A DNA stretch of 33,785 nucleotides from Caryophanales bacterium UBA4100. Its GTDB lineage: Bacteria; Bacillota; Bacilli; Paenibacillales; UBA4045. This document shows positions 16,813 to 25,149 of the stretch, one piece after another. The notes beneath the pieces are model-generated. The model was not told the origin of the DNA, searched no databases, and saw only the letters and a list, made by a program, of their open reading frames with translations. The translations under genes and the position numbers were made by a program. The stretch is from the NCBI GenBank assembly GCA_002383285.1, contig DFXU01000056.1, forward strand, positions 1 through 33,785, written 5' to 3'. How positions within the stretch are numbered: the stretch's first letter is position 1; each line of letters starts with the position of its first letter.

Positions 16813-17181
16813 ATGATTAAGAAAGCTGACAAGAATAAGGCCAGAGTTAAACGTCACCTTCGTGTACGTAAAAAAATCAACGGTACAACTAGCCGTCCGA
16901 GACTCAACATTTTCCGTTCTTCCAAGCATATGTATGCTCAAATTATAGATGATACCAACGGAGTTACAATCGTAGCTGCATCAACTTTAGATAAAGACCT
17001 TAAAGCAGATGTTGATAATGGTGGCAGTGTAGAAGCTGCTCGTAAAGTTGGTGCATTAATAGCTGAACGTGCAAAGGCTAAAGGCATTAACAACGTAGTT
17101 TTTGATCGTGGTGGCTATTTGTACCATGGTAGAGTACAGGCGTTAGCAGATGCTGCCCGCGAATCCGGGTTAGAATTCTAA
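16813..17181 (+). CDS. rplR: 50S ribosomal protein L18
   Basis: L18 attaches 5S rRNA to the 50S with L5. Motifs RVKRHLRVRKKINGT, RPRLNIFRSSKHMYAQIIDD and VVFDRGGYLYHGRVQALADA are typical. 122 residues. AAAGGAGAG precedes the ATG by a normal gap. Confidence 0.97.
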   Translation: MIKKADKNKARVKRHLRVRKKINGTTSRPRLNIFRSSKHMYAQIIDDTNGVTIVAASTLDKDLKADVDNGGSVEAARKVGALIAERAKAKGINNVVFDRGGYLYHGRVQALADAARESGLEF

Positions 17182-17213
17182 GAAGCTAAAATGATAAGAA
17201 GGAGGTAAACGAC

Positions 17214-17723
17214 TTGCGCGTAGATCCCAATTCAATAGAAGTAACTGAAAAAGTGGTTCATATCAATCGTGTTTCCAAGGTTGTTAAAGGTGGACGTCGA
17301 TTCAGCTTTAGCGCACTAGTAGTTGTCGGAGACGGCAATGGCTGGGTTGGAGCAGGAATTGGTAAAGCTTCAGAGGTTCCAGATGCAATCCGCAAAGGAA
17401 TCGACGATGCTAAGAAGAACATGATTCATGTTCCAATTGTAGGCACAACCATTCCTCACCTCGTAGACGGTCGCTACGGTGCAGGCCACGTTCTTCTAAA
17501 ACCGGCATCGCAAGGTACCGGAGTTATAGCAGGCGGACCCGTTCGTGCGGTTCTTGAACTAGCAGGTGTTGGTGATATTCTTACTAAATCCTTGGGTTCA
17601 TCAAATTCCATCAACATGGTTAATGCAACATTGGAAGGACTTTCTCGCTTGAAGAGAGCTGAAGATGTAGCTAAACTCAGAGGTAAAACTGTTGAGGAAC
17701 TATCAATCAGAAAATTTAAGTAA
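17214..17723 (+). CDS. rpsE: 30S ribosomal protein S5
   Basis: S5 acts in decoding accuracy and mRNA unwinding with S3 and S4. VNRVAKVVKGGRRF-like INRVSKVVKGGRRFSFSAL and the VLLKPASQGTGVIAGGPVRAVLE string identify it. 169 residues. The start codon is TTG at 17214, set by GAAGGAGGT ending 7 nt earlier; no in-frame ATG or GTG gives the conserved N-terminus RVDPN. Confidence 0.96.
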   Translation: MRVDPNSIEVTEKVVHINRVSKVVKGGRRFSFSALVVVGDGNGWVGAGIGKASEVPDAIRKGIDDAKKNMIHVPIVGTTIPHLVDGRYGAGHVLLKPASQGTGVIAGGPVRAVLELAGVGDILTKSLGSSNSINMVNATLEGLSRLKRAEDVAKLRGKTVEELSIRKFK

Positions 17724-17760
17724 TGTCGTTTCGTGAAACAAAAATTGAGGAGGGAAAATA

Positions 17761-17949
17761 ATGGCGAAGCAACTGCAAATTACCCTCAAACGTAGCTTGA
17801 TTGGACGTCCTGAAACACATCGCACTACGGTTCAAACTTTAGGTTTACGTAAGTTGAACCAAATCGTTATTCATCAGGATAATCCTGCTATACGTGGTAT
17901 GGTAACACAAGTTATCCATTTAGTTGACGTTAAAGAAATTGAAGCATAG
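17761..17949 (+). CDS. rpmD: 50S ribosomal protein L30
   Basis: Small 50S protein of 62 residues. It contains ITLKRSLIGRPETHRTTVQTLGLRKLNQ, split by one kinked helix, followed by NPAIRGMVTQVIHLVDV, both diagnostic. GAGGAGGG precedes the ATG. Confidence 0.96.
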   Translation: MAKQLQITLKRSLIGRPETHRTTVQTLGLRKLNQIVIHQDNPAIRGMVTQVIHLVDVKEIEA

Positions 17950-18012
17950 TTGTTGAATTGAATGACATCTATGTAATATCGCAGCAGGACAAAAATTTTA
18001 GGAGGTGGACCG

Positions 18013-18453
18013 ATGAAACTGCATGAGCTATCACCAGCTCCAGGTTCCCGCCAATCGCGTAAGCGCGTTGGACGTGGTATCGGAAGTGGTATGGGTAAAA
18101 CCTCAACTCGCGGTCATAAAGGTCAAAAAGCTCGTTCCGGCGGCGGCGTTCGTCTCGGCTTCGAGGGTGGACAGAACCCACTTTATCGTCGTTTACCGAA
18201 GCGTGGATTTACGAATATTCACCGCAAGGTATTCGCGATTGTTAACTTGGAGGAACTAAATCGTTTCGCTGATGGCACAGAAGTTACCCCAGATACATTA
18301 CTTGAGTCGGGGATCGTTAAAAACCCAAGAGATGGCATCAAAATTTTGGGTGACGGGGATATCACTGTAAAAATAACCGTTAAGGCGAACAAGTTCTCCC
18401 AATCTGCGGTAGATAAAATCCAGGCTGCCGGCGGTAAAACCGAGGTGATCTAA
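18013..18453 (+). CDS. rplO: 50S ribosomal protein L15
   Basis: L15 threads a glycine- and arginine-rich N-terminus into 23S rRNA: MKLHELSPAPGSRQSRKRVG, then GSGMGKTSTRGHKGQ. 146 residues. AGGAGGTG precedes the ATG. The stop overlaps the secY start by one base, so the two are probably translationally coupled. Confidence 0.97.
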   Translation: MKLHELSPAPGSRQSRKRVGRGIGSGMGKTSTRGHKGQKARSGGGVRLGFEGGQNPLYRRLPKRGFTNIHRKVFAIVNLEELNRFADGTEVTPDTLLESGIVKNPRDGIKILGDGDITVKITVKANKFSQSAVDKIQAAGGKTEVI

Positions 18454-19754
18454 TGTTTAAAACAATTTCGAACATTTGGAAAGTTGCAGATCTAAGGAAC
18501 AGGATTCTTTTTACACTTGGTGTGCTAATCGTATTCCGCATCGGGGCGTTCATCCCGGTTCCTAATATTGATACGGAGCTTTTAACACAAGCAACAGATA
18601 CAGGCTCAGCCAGTGTATTCAGTCTCCTTAACACCTTTACAGGTGGCGCTTTGTTCAATTTCTCTATCTTCGCGATGGGGATCATGCCTTATATTACGGC
18701 TTCTATCATTGTGCAGCTACTCACTATGGATGTTATCCCAGCATTTGCACAATGGGCGAAAGAAGGGGAAGCTGGTAAGAAGAAGCTTGCTCAGATCACT
18801 CGCTATGGAACGATAATACTCGCCTTTATACAAGGCTATGGTATGGCGATTGGATTTAATCGTATGTATAACTTTGATTTTGTACAGAATGCTAGCTTTA
18901 CCACATATACGTTAATTGCTATCGTTCTCACAGCAGGTACAGCGTTCTTGATGTGGCTGGGCGAGCAAATTACAGAGTTCGGTATTGGTAACGGAATTTC
19001 AATTATTATCTTTGCCGGAATTGTTGCTGGTATCCCTACGACAATAAGCCAAATTATTCAAACGAACTTTGTTGATGGTGGCGCCTTATTCTTCCCTATT
19101 GCAAAAATGATCATTATTATTGCAGTAGTCATCTTGATTGTCGCGGGTGTCATATTCATACAACAGGGTATTCGTAAAATTCCTGTGCAATATGCTAAAC
19201 GGGTAGTTGGACGTAAGATGTATGGTGGACAATCAACTCATATTCCGCTTAAAGTAAATGCTGCCGGTGTTATACCAGTTATCTTCGCTTCCTCACTATT
19301 GTTATTCCCAGTGACGATTGCAAGCTTCTGGTCAGGTAACGGATTTGCTGATTGGATTCAAAGGGAGTTTCTATTCACTAGACCTCTTGGTATGGTGCTG
19401 TATGTTCTTCTCATCATTGGTTTCACGTATTTCTATACCTTTGTCCAGATTAACCCTGTACAGATGGCAGACCAAATGAAAAAGAATGGTGGATATGTTC
19501 CAGGCATCAGACCTGGTAAGACCACTGCAGTATACTTAACAAGAATTATGACTCGTATCACACTATCAGGGGCATTGTTCTTGGCTGCTATTACGGTTGT
19601 ACCGATATTTCTTGCAGACATTGCAGGATTGCCGCAATCCGTACAAATGGCAGGTACATCACTTCTTATCGTAGTTGGTGTTGGTCTTGAGACAATGAAA
19701 CAAATCGAAAGCCAATTAATTAAACGTCACTACAAAGGCTTTATCAACAAATAG
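18453..19754 (+). CDS. secY: Protein translocase subunit SecY
   Basis: Channel subunit of the Sec translocon in the cytoplasmic membrane. The 433-residue protein shows about ten hydrophobic segments. The first follows DLRNRILFTLGVLIVFRIGA, and the plug region follows with LLNTFTGGALFNFSIFAMGI. The cytoplasmic loop with KRVVGRKMYGGQSTHIPLKVN and VPGIRPGKTTAVYL late in the protein bind ribosome and SecA. It begins on the last base of rplO and runs directly into adk. Confidence 0.98.
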   Translation: MFKTISNIWKVADLRNRILFTLGVLIVFRIGAFIPVPNIDTELLTQATDTGSASVFSLLNTFTGGALFNFSIFAMGIMPYITASIIVQLLTMDVIPAFAQWAKEGEAGKKKLAQITRYGTIILAFIQGYGMAIGFNRMYNFDFVQNASFTTYTLIAIVLTAGTAFLMWLGEQITEFGIGNGISIIIFAGIVAGIPTTISQIIQTNFVDGGALFFPIAKMIIIIAVVILIVAGVIFIQQGIRKIPVQYAKRVVGRKMYGGQSTHIPLKVNAAGVIPVIFASSLLLFPVTIASFWSGNGFADWIQREFLFTRPLGMVLYVLLIIGFTYFYTFVQINPVQMADQMKKNGGYVPGIRPGKTTAVYLTRIMTRITLSGALFLAAITVVPIFLADIAGLPQSVQMAGTSLLIVVGVGLETMKQIESQLIKRHYKGFINK

Positions 19755-19783
19755 TGTCGCGTTCGCGAGAAAGGAGAAAGCAA

Positions 19784-20434
19784 GTGAACATCATATTCAT
19801 GGGCCCTCCTGGTGCGGGCAAGGGGACACAAGCCGAACGTATTGTCGAGGAATTTCATACTCCACATATCTCAACTGGCGATGCTTTCCGAGCAGCGATG
19901 AGCCAAGGTACGCCACTAGGTATCAAAGCGAAGGAATACGTTGACCAAGGGTTGCTTGTACCCGATGACGTTACTATCGGTATCGTAAGAGAGCGACTAC
20001 AGAAGGATGATTGTCAGGAAGGTTTCCTACTTGACGGATTCCCGCGTACGATCTCTCAAGCGGAAGCATTAGATAGCATGTTGAAGGACATGGGCAGACA
20101 GATTGACAATGTAATGAATCTCATTGTTGATCGTGATCTGTTGTTAGCTAGACTAACAGGTAGACGAATTTGCAAATCATGTGGAGCGACATATCATTTA
20201 ATCTTCAATGCTCCCAAGGTTGCAGGCGTCTGTGACAAATGCTCCGGAGAACTGTATCAGCGCTCCGACGATACAGAAGAGAAAGTAGGAACACGACTTG
20301 ATGAGTATCTCAACAAGACTGCACCCCTACTTGATTACTATCGAAATAAAGGCCTGCTCCGTCAGGTCGATGGAGAGCAAGAAATCGATCAAGTGACTTC
20401 TGCGATTTCAACTATACTGCGAGGGCAAGCTTAA
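19784..20434 (+). CDS. adk: Adenylate kinase
   Basis: Catalyses ATP + AMP to 2 ADP in the cytoplasm. The P-loop GPPGAGKGT lies at residues 7-15 and the DGFPRT motif at 84-89. The long LID domain carries a four-cysteine zinc site, Cys130, Cys133, Cys150 and Cys153, as in Gram-positive enzymes. 216 residues. I chose the GTG at 19784, 7 nt after AAGGAG; the in-frame GTG at 19754 overlaps the secY stop and adds ten uncharacteristic basic residues. The stop overlaps the map start by one base. Confidence 0.97.
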   Translation: MNIIFMGPPGAGKGTQAERIVEEFHTPHISTGDAFRAAMSQGTPLGIKAKEYVDQGLLVPDDVTIGIVRERLQKDDCQEGFLLDGFPRTISQAEALDSMLKDMGRQIDNVMNLIVDRDLLLARLTGRRICKSCGATYHLIFNAPKVAGVCDKCSGELYQRSDDTEEKVGTRLDEYLNKTAPLLDYYRNKGLLRQVDGEQEIDQVTSAISTILRGQA

Positions 20435-21186
20435 TGATCATATGTAAATCCGAGATGGAATTGAATCATATGCGCATAGCAGGTCGGATTGTGGCTGAGA
20501 CGCATCGCCTTATGGCTAATGCTGTTGCGCCAGGTATCACGACGCTCGAACTGGACCAGATTGCTGAGAAGTACATTCGAAGTCAAGGTGCTATACCTTC
20601 CTTTAAAGGCTATAATGGGTTCTCAGGAAGCATCTGTGCCTCGGTCAACGAGGAATTGGTGCATGGCATACCCGGGCATCGCAAGTTACTTGAAGGGGAC
20701 ATCATCAGTATCGATATCGGTGCTGAGTATCAAGGGTATCATGGAGACTCAGCCTGGACGTATCCTGTAGGGACAATATCAGAAATTGCTAGCAAGCTGC
20801 TAGACGTCACTGAGAGATCCCTATATGCAGGATTGGCTGAAGCCAAACCCGATGTTCGTTTATATACAATTTCGCATGCCGTACAAAAGTGTATCGAAGA
20901 TGATGGATTATCGGTCGTCCGCGAGTATGTTGGTCATGGTATTGGTGCAGATCTTCATGAAGAGCCGCAAATTCCGAACTATGGCATCCCTGACCGCGGT
21001 CCGCGGTTGAAGGTGGGAATGGCATTGGCCATTGAACCAATGGTGATTGCAGGACAACGATACGTCCGTACATTGGATGATAATTGGACAGTGGTGAGTG
21101 TAGACGGGTCGCTTTGTGCGCATTACGAACATACCATTGTAATAACACCTGACGGTTATGAAATCCTGACGAAGTTAGGAACATAG
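20434..21186 (+). CDS. map: Methionine aminopeptidase, type I
   Basis: Removes the initiator methionine from nascent proteins. The metal ligands are Asp94, Asp105, His168, Glu201 and Glu232, with His77 as a substrate-binding residue; all are in their usual contexts (SIDIG, HGDSAWT, YVGHGIG, AIEPM, YEHTI). 250 residues without the N-terminal SH3-binding extension of some paralogs. It shares one base with adk, and the KOW-domain gene follows after 8 nt. Confidence 0.97.
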   Translation: MIICKSEMELNHMRIAGRIVAETHRLMANAVAPGITTLELDQIAEKYIRSQGAIPSFKGYNGFSGSICASVNEELVHGIPGHRKLLEGDIISIDIGAEYQGYHGDSAWTYPVGTISEIASKLLDVTERSLYAGLAEAKPDVRLYTISHAVQKCIEDDGLSVVREYVGHGIGADLHEEPQIPNYGIPDRGPRLKVGMALAIEPMVIAGQRYVRTLDDNWTVVSVDGSLCAHYEHTIVITPDGYEILTKLGT

Positions 21187-21194
21187 GTGATAAC

Positions 21195-21491
21195 ATGGAT
21201 AACAGCGAGCGTGTGCAGCTTGGGCAAGTGGTAAAGGTGCTACGTGGGAGAGATGCCGGAAAGTACGCCATTGTTATTAGACCAATCGAAGACAAGTTTG
21301 TCTGGGTTGCTGATGGCGATTTGCGAAAATTCGATCAGCCGAAGAAGAAGAATATCCTGCATCTACAAGTTACTAATGAAATCAGCAACGAGGTTGTTGA
21401 GAGTATTCGCGAAACCGGTCGAGTCACCAATGGGAAGATCAGGTTTGCCTTAAGCAGGTTTGCTGAACAGCAGCAAGCTGATGCCACATAA
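21195..21491 (+). CDS. ybzG: KOW-domain RNA-binding protein (L14e/L6e-like)
   Basis: 98-residue protein. The N-terminal part LGQVVKVLRGRDAGKYAIVI is a KOW motif as in L14e, L24 and NusG, and the rest is charged. The position between map and infA equals that of B. subtilis ybzG. The start follows TAGGTGATAAC closely. The function is not known to me; a ribosome-associated or rRNA-binding role is suggested by domain and neighbours only. Confidence 0.85.
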   Translation: MDNSERVQLGQVVKVLRGRDAGKYAIVIRPIEDKFVWVADGDLRKFDQPKKKNILHLQVTNEISNEVVESIRETGRVTNGKIRFALSRFAEQQQADAT

Positions 21492-21506
21492 GAAAGGAGC
21501 AATACC

Positions 21507-21722
21507 TTGGCCAAAGAAGATGTCATTGAAGTCGAAGGAATAGTTATTGAGCCTCTACCGAACGCAATGTTCAAGGTAGAGCTAGAGAACGGACACCAAA
21601 TATTGGCGCACGTCTCTGGTAAGCTACGCATGCATTTCATCCGAATATTGACCGGAGATAAGGTAGTTATCCAGTTGTCACCATACGATTTGACAAGAGG
21701 ACGTATTACTTATCGTAAGTAA
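21507..21722 (+). CDS. infA: Translation initiation factor IF-1
   Basis: IF-1 occupies the A site during initiation. The S1-type OB fold is clear: AKEDVIEVEGIVIEPLPNA, then ENGHQILAHVSGKLRMHFIRI and GDKVVIQLSPYDLTRGRI. 71 residues, very close to the usual 72. The start is TTG at 21507, with AAAGGAG at 21493-21499 about 7 nt before. There is no ATG that would keep the conserved AKED N-terminus. Confidence 0.97.
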   Translation: MAKEDVIEVEGIVIEPLPNAMFKVELENGHQILAHVSGKLRMHFIRILTGDKVVIQLSPYDLTRGRITYRK

Positions 21723-21770
21723 GACCGAAATTTAGGTTAATATTGTTTTCACGATAGGGAGGTTTTATCA

Positions 21771-21884
21771 ATGAAGGTTAGACCATCGGTCAAACCCATT
21801 TGCGAGAAATGTAAAGTAATTCGACGCAAAGGTAATGTAATGGTAATATGTGAAAATCCTAAGCACAAACAAAAACAAGGGTAA
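21771..21884 (+). CDS. rpmJ: 50S ribosomal protein L36, zinc-binding form
   Basis: 37-residue protein with the zinc ligands Cys11, Cys14, Cys27 and His32, and a start of MKVRPSVKPICEKC. GGGAGG lies upstream of the ATG at a normal distance. It ends KHKQKQG, as in the family. The gene lies between infA and rpsM as expected. Confidence 0.97.
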   Translation: MKVRPSVKPICEKCKVIRRKGNVMVICENPKHKQKQG

Positions 21885-21902
21885 GGAGGTGGCGTATCAA
21901 AT

Positions 21903-22271
21903 ATGGCACGTATAGCTGGCGTAGATTTACCGCGTGATAAGCGTGTAGTGATTGGTTTAACTTACATCTTTGGTATTGGTAAGAAAACTTCACAACAAAT
22001 TATTGCGTCAACTGGTATAAGTGAAGAAACTCGTATTCGTGATCTCACCGAAGAAGAAGTTAGCAAGTTGAGAGAGGCAATTGACAAATCCGTCAAGGTT
22101 GAAGGTGACCTTCGTCGTGAAGTGGCTCTGAATATCAAGCGTCTGATCGAAATTGGATCATACCGTGGTATGCGTCACCGTCGTGGATTGCCAGTTCGTG
22201 GACAACGAACCAAAACAAATGCGCGTACTCGTAAGGGTCCTCGTCGTACAGTAGCAAACAAGAAGAAGTAA
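21903..22271 (+). CDS. rpsM: 30S ribosomal protein S13
   Basis: S13 of the 30S head bridges to the 50S and contacts P-site tRNA. It begins MARIAGVDLPRDKRVVIGL and ends in the basic tail RTNARTRKGPRRTVANKKK after RGLPVRGQRTK. 122 residues. AAGGAGGTGG at 21883-21892 overlaps the rpmJ stop codon. Confidence 0.98.
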   Translation: MARIAGVDLPRDKRVVIGLTYIFGIGKKTSQQIIASTGISEETRIRDLTEEEVSKLREAIDKSVKVEGDLRREVALNIKRLIEIGSYRGMRHRRGLPVRGQRTKTNARTRKGPRRTVANKKK

Positions 22272-22290
22272 GAAAGGAGGATAACCGTCA

Positions 22291-22686
22291 ATGGCTAAAC
22301 CAAAAAAAGCAGTCCGTACGAAACGTCGTGATCGGAAGAATATTGAAAGCGGAGTTGCACATATCCGTTCAACCTTTAACAATACCATCGTTACGATTAC
22401 TGATCCGCACGGCAATGCGATCTCTTGGGCCAGTTCCGGAAACCTCGGATTTAAGGGTTCCCGTAAGAGCACGCCTTTCGCAGCACAGATGGCTGCTGAA
22501 TCCGCAGCAAGAGCGGCTATGGAGCATGGTATGAAAACTGTTGAAGTGATGGTAAAAGGACCTGGAGCAGGCCGTGAAGCAGCTATTCGCTCTTTACAAG
22601 CAGCTGGTCTAGAAGTTAACCTGATCAAAGACGTTACACCTGTACCACACAATGGTTGCCGCCCGCCGAAACGTCGTCGCGTGTAA
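22291..22686 (+). CDS. rpsK: 30S ribosomal protein S11
   Basis: S11 forms part of the 30S platform near the E site. Motifs HIRSTFNNTIVTITD, SWASSGNLGFKGSRKSTPFA and the C-terminal DVTPVPHNGCRPPKRRRV are typical. 131 residues. GAAAGGAGGATAACC precedes the ATG. In E. coli rpsD follows at this point; here the next gene is rpoA after a structured spacer. Confidence 0.98.
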   Translation: MAKPKKAVRTKRRDRKNIESGVAHIRSTFNNTIVTITDPHGNAISWASSGNLGFKGSRKSTPFAAQMAAESAARAAMEHGMKTVEVMVKGPGAGREAAIRSLQAAGLEVNLIKDVTPVPHNGCRPPKRRRV

Positions 22687-22722
22687 TCTTCTGAACAAGC
22701 TACAATAATTCAATAAATTTAC

Positions 22723-22779
22723 GTAGTATAAATAATCATTACCTTAGTGAATAATGATGGTGATGCTTGTATATACTAC
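22723..22779 (+). promoter_or_regulatory. Nested hairpin in the rpsK-rpoA spacer
   Basis: Outer arms GTAGTATA (22723-22730) and TATACTAC (22772-22779) are perfectly complementary. Inside them ATCATTA (22735-22741) pairs with TAATGAT (22752-22758) around a 10-nt loop. The 149-nt spacer is far longer than the 15-60 nt typical of this operon. A processing site or rpoA-specific control is possible. There is no T-run for termination. Confidence 0.5.
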
Positions 22780-22835
22780 ATGGTTTTATCGAATACAAGA
22801 ATGACCGGTAACGACGTGTTGAAGGAGGTTTGTCA

Positions 22836-23780
22836 ATGATTGAAATCGAAAAGCCGAAAATCGAGACCGTAGCAGTGAGTGATGACGGTACTTATGGAAA
22901 ATTTGTCGTAGAACCGTTGGAAAGAGGCTATGGTACTACATTGGGCAATTCACTTCGCCGTATTCTACTATCATCGCTGCCTGGTGCTGCAGTAACTTCA
23001 ATTCAAATTGATGGTGTGCTTCATGAGTTCTCGACAGTGCCGGGCGTCTTAGAAGACGTTACGGAGATTATCTTGAATTTAAAAGGTCTGTCCATTAAGA
23101 TTCATTCAGACGAGGTAAAGGTATTGGAAATCGATGCGGAAGGCGAAGGCGCGATCACGGCCGGAGACATTCGTACGGACAGTGATGTTGAAATCCTTAA
23201 TCCGGATCTTCACATTGCAACCCTTTCATCTGATGCACGTCTGCATATGCGGATTTGGGCTAATCGCGGAAGAGGCTATGTATCGGCAGATAAGAACAAG
23301 AACGAAGAATTGCCGATTGGCGTAGTTCCGATCGATTCGATCTACACACCAATTACTCGTGTAAATTACACCATCGAGAATACGCGTGTAGGTCAAGTGA
23401 CCAACTATGACAAGCTGACGCTTGAAGTTTGGACGGATGGCAGCATTCGACCAGAAGAAGCAGTTAGTATAGGCGCCAAAATCCTCAACGAGCACTTAAT
23501 GCTGTTTGTTGGACTCACCGATGAAGCCCGCGATGCGGAAATCATGGTTGAGAAAGAAGAGGATAAGAAAGAGAAAGTCTTAGAGATGACTATCGAAGAG
23601 CTAGATCTTTCAGTAAGATCGTACAACTGTTTGAAGCGTGCTGGAATCAACACGGTTCAAGAGCTAATTACGAAGACAGAGGAAGACATGATGAAAGTAC
23701 GAAACTTGGGACGAAAGTCACTTGAAGAAGTACAAGAAAAGCTAGAAGAGCTCAGTTTAGGATTACGTAACGAAGAATAG
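22836..23780 (+). CDS. rpoA: DNA-directed RNA polymerase alpha subunit
   Basis: Alpha subunit, scaffold for RNA polymerase assembly. The N-terminal domain begins MIEIEKPKIETVAVSDDG with FVVEPLERGYGTTLGNSLRR, and the C-terminal domain has ELDLSVRSYNCLKRAGINTV and KVRNLGRKSLEE for UP-element and activator contacts. 314 residues. The ATG at 22836 follows GAAGGAGGT by 6 nt; a TTG two codons upstream is rejected. Confidence 0.98.
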   Translation: MIEIEKPKIETVAVSDDGTYGKFVVEPLERGYGTTLGNSLRRILLSSLPGAAVTSIQIDGVLHEFSTVPGVLEDVTEIILNLKGLSIKIHSDEVKVLEIDAEGEGAITAGDIRTDSDVEILNPDLHIATLSSDARLHMRIWANRGRGYVSADKNKNEELPIGVVPIDSIYTPITRVNYTIENTRVGQVTNYDKLTLEVWTDGSIRPEEAVSIGAKILNEHLMLFVGLTDEARDAEIMVEKEEDKKEKVLEMTIEELDLSVRSYNCLKRAGINTVQELITKTEEDMMKVRNLGRKSLEEVQEKLEELSLGLRNEE

Positions 23781-23846
23781 TCACATTCATCTGTGTTTAC
23801 TAATCTAATCAGAGTTTAGGAATAGCCGTAAGGGAGGGAAATACAA

Positions 23847-24215
23847 ATGGCAGGATATCAAAAGTTGGGCCGCAATTCAAGTAACCGTAAGGCACTTTTT
23901 CGCGACCTTGTTACCGATTTGTTCTTATATGAGCGGATTCAGACTACTGAGGCTAAAGCCAAGGAATTACGTTCTGTAGCAGAAAAGCTAATTACATTAG
24001 CCAAACGTGGTGATTTACACGCCCGCCGTCAGGTTGCATCTTTCGTTCGTAGGGAAACTATTGACGGAGAAAAGGATGCGATTCAAAAGTTGTTCACAGA
24101 CCTAGGACCTCGTTATGCAGAACGTCCGGGTGGATACACGCGCATTATGAAGCTAGGACCGCGTCGTGGAGACTCCGCTCCAATGGTTTATATTGAACTA
24201 GTGGATCGAGCCTAA
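23847..24215 (+). CDS. rplQ: 50S ribosomal protein L17
   Basis: L17 lies near the tunnel exit. KLGRNSSNRKALFRDLVTDL, IQTTEAKAKELRSVAEKLIT and GGYTRIMKLGPRRGD identify it. 122 residues. AGGGAGGG precedes the ATG. It is the last gene of the super-operon, closed by a terminator 13 nt after the stop. Confidence 0.97.
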   Translation: MAGYQKLGRNSSNRKALFRDLVTDLFLYERIQTTEAKAKELRSVAEKLITLAKRGDLHARRQVASFVRRETIDGEKDAIQKLFTDLGPRYAERPGGYTRIMKLGPRRGDSAPMVYIELVDRA

Positions 24216-24228
24216 TACGACCGATGGG

Positions 24229-24272
24229 AAAGGGTGGACAGAATCATCTGATTCTGAACAAGCCCTTTTTTT
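24229..24272 (+). terminator. Intrinsic terminator after rplQ
   Basis: An inner perfect stem CAGAATCA/TGATTCTG (24239-24246 with 24249-24256, allowing for a short loop) lies inside outer arms AAAGGG (24229-24234) and CCCTTT (24263-24268). Seven T follow from 24266. This ends the S10-spc-alpha transcript. Confidence 0.85.
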
Positions 24273-24308
24273 GTATCGACATGTCCATGAATTTTATGAG
24301 GTGTAACT

Positions 24309-25097
24309 GTGCGTAATATTTTTTTGGTTCTTAGCTATGATGGTACGAGCTATAATGGCTTTCAGTGTCAGCCTTTTAAGAACACGGTGCAGGATAAACT
24401 ACAGGAAGCAATTTTTAAGTTAACGGGTGACCAGATTGTTGTAGAAGGATCGGGACGGACAGATGCGGGTGTTCACGCTAGAGGACAGGTCGTCAATTTT
24501 CAGACCTCCTCTAATATTCCGATTGAGCGTTGGCGGATGGCCATTAATTCGCGTCTGCCACGGGATATCATCGTTCTTGAGGCCAGAGAAGTGCCATTAT
24601 CGTTCCACGCTCGACGATCAGCTAAGCGGAAAACCTATCGATATACGATAAGTAATACGAGAGTGCCGGATGTGTTCCAACGCAACTATCAATACCATCA
24701 TCCTGTGCCGCTTCATGTGACCGAGATGGAATTGGCACTTCAATATTTGATTGGTGAGCATGATTTTTCTTCCTTCTGCTCAGGACGGTCAACTAAACAA
24801 TCACATGTAAGAACAATCTATCATGCATATTTGGAGAGGGAAGCTGCATCGGAGAATCCAATAGATCCATCGGATGGTCGATGTGGTGTTCTGCACTTGT
24901 ATATCACAGGTAATGGCTTTCTATATAACATGGTTCGTGTGATCGCTGGTACGTTAATCCAGGTGGGTGAGGGTAAACGTACGGCGATGGATATGAAGCT
25001 CCTCTTAGATGCCAAGGACAGGCTTAAAGCGGGTCCAACAGCTATGGCGCATGGGTTAACTTTATGGGATGTTGAATATGATCTTCCTGCGGAATAA
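24309..25097 (+). CDS. truA: tRNA pseudouridine(38-40) synthase
   Basis: Modifies U38-U40 in the anticodon arm of many tRNAs. The catalytic Asp52 lies in GSGRTDAGVHARGQV, and the protein also has HDFSSFCSGRS and GFLYNMVRVIAGTLI, both typical. 262 residues. It starts with GTG at 24309, 5 nt after GAGGTG. In B. subtilis the ECF transporter genes ybxA, ybaE and ybaF lie between rplQ and truA; here truA follows the rplQ terminator directly. Confidence 0.96.
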   Translation: MRNIFLVLSYDGTSYNGFQCQPFKNTVQDKLQEAIFKLTGDQIVVEGSGRTDAGVHARGQVVNFQTSSNIPIERWRMAINSRLPRDIIVLEAREVPLSFHARRSAKRKTYRYTISNTRVPDVFQRNYQYHHPVPLHVTEMELALQYLIGEHDFSSFCSGRSTKQSHVRTIYHAYLEREAASENPIDPSDGRCGVLHLYITGNGFLYNMVRVIAGTLIQVGEGKRTAMDMKLLLDAKDRLKAGPTAMAHGLTLWDVEYDLPAE

Positions 25098-25113
25098 TAA
25101 TTTATTATTTTTC

Positions 25114-25142
25114 TTGATTATTACTTGAAAATGGTATAAAAT
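25114..25142 (+). promoter_or_regulatory. Sigma-A promoter of rplM-rpsI
   Basis: TTGATT (25114-25119) and TAAAAT (25137-25142) are separated by 17 nt; an overlapping TATAAA at 25135 is an alternative -10 with 15-nt spacing. The position gives a leader of roughly 95 nt before rplM. Confidence 0.5.
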
Positions 25143-25149
25143 ATGTTTT

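Noticed and set aside
19754..19783. Upstream GTG start for adk giving a ten-residue basic extension
   Set aside because: It overlaps the secY stop, lacks a ribosome binding site and is foreign to the family; the GTG at 19784 has AAGGAG at the right distance.
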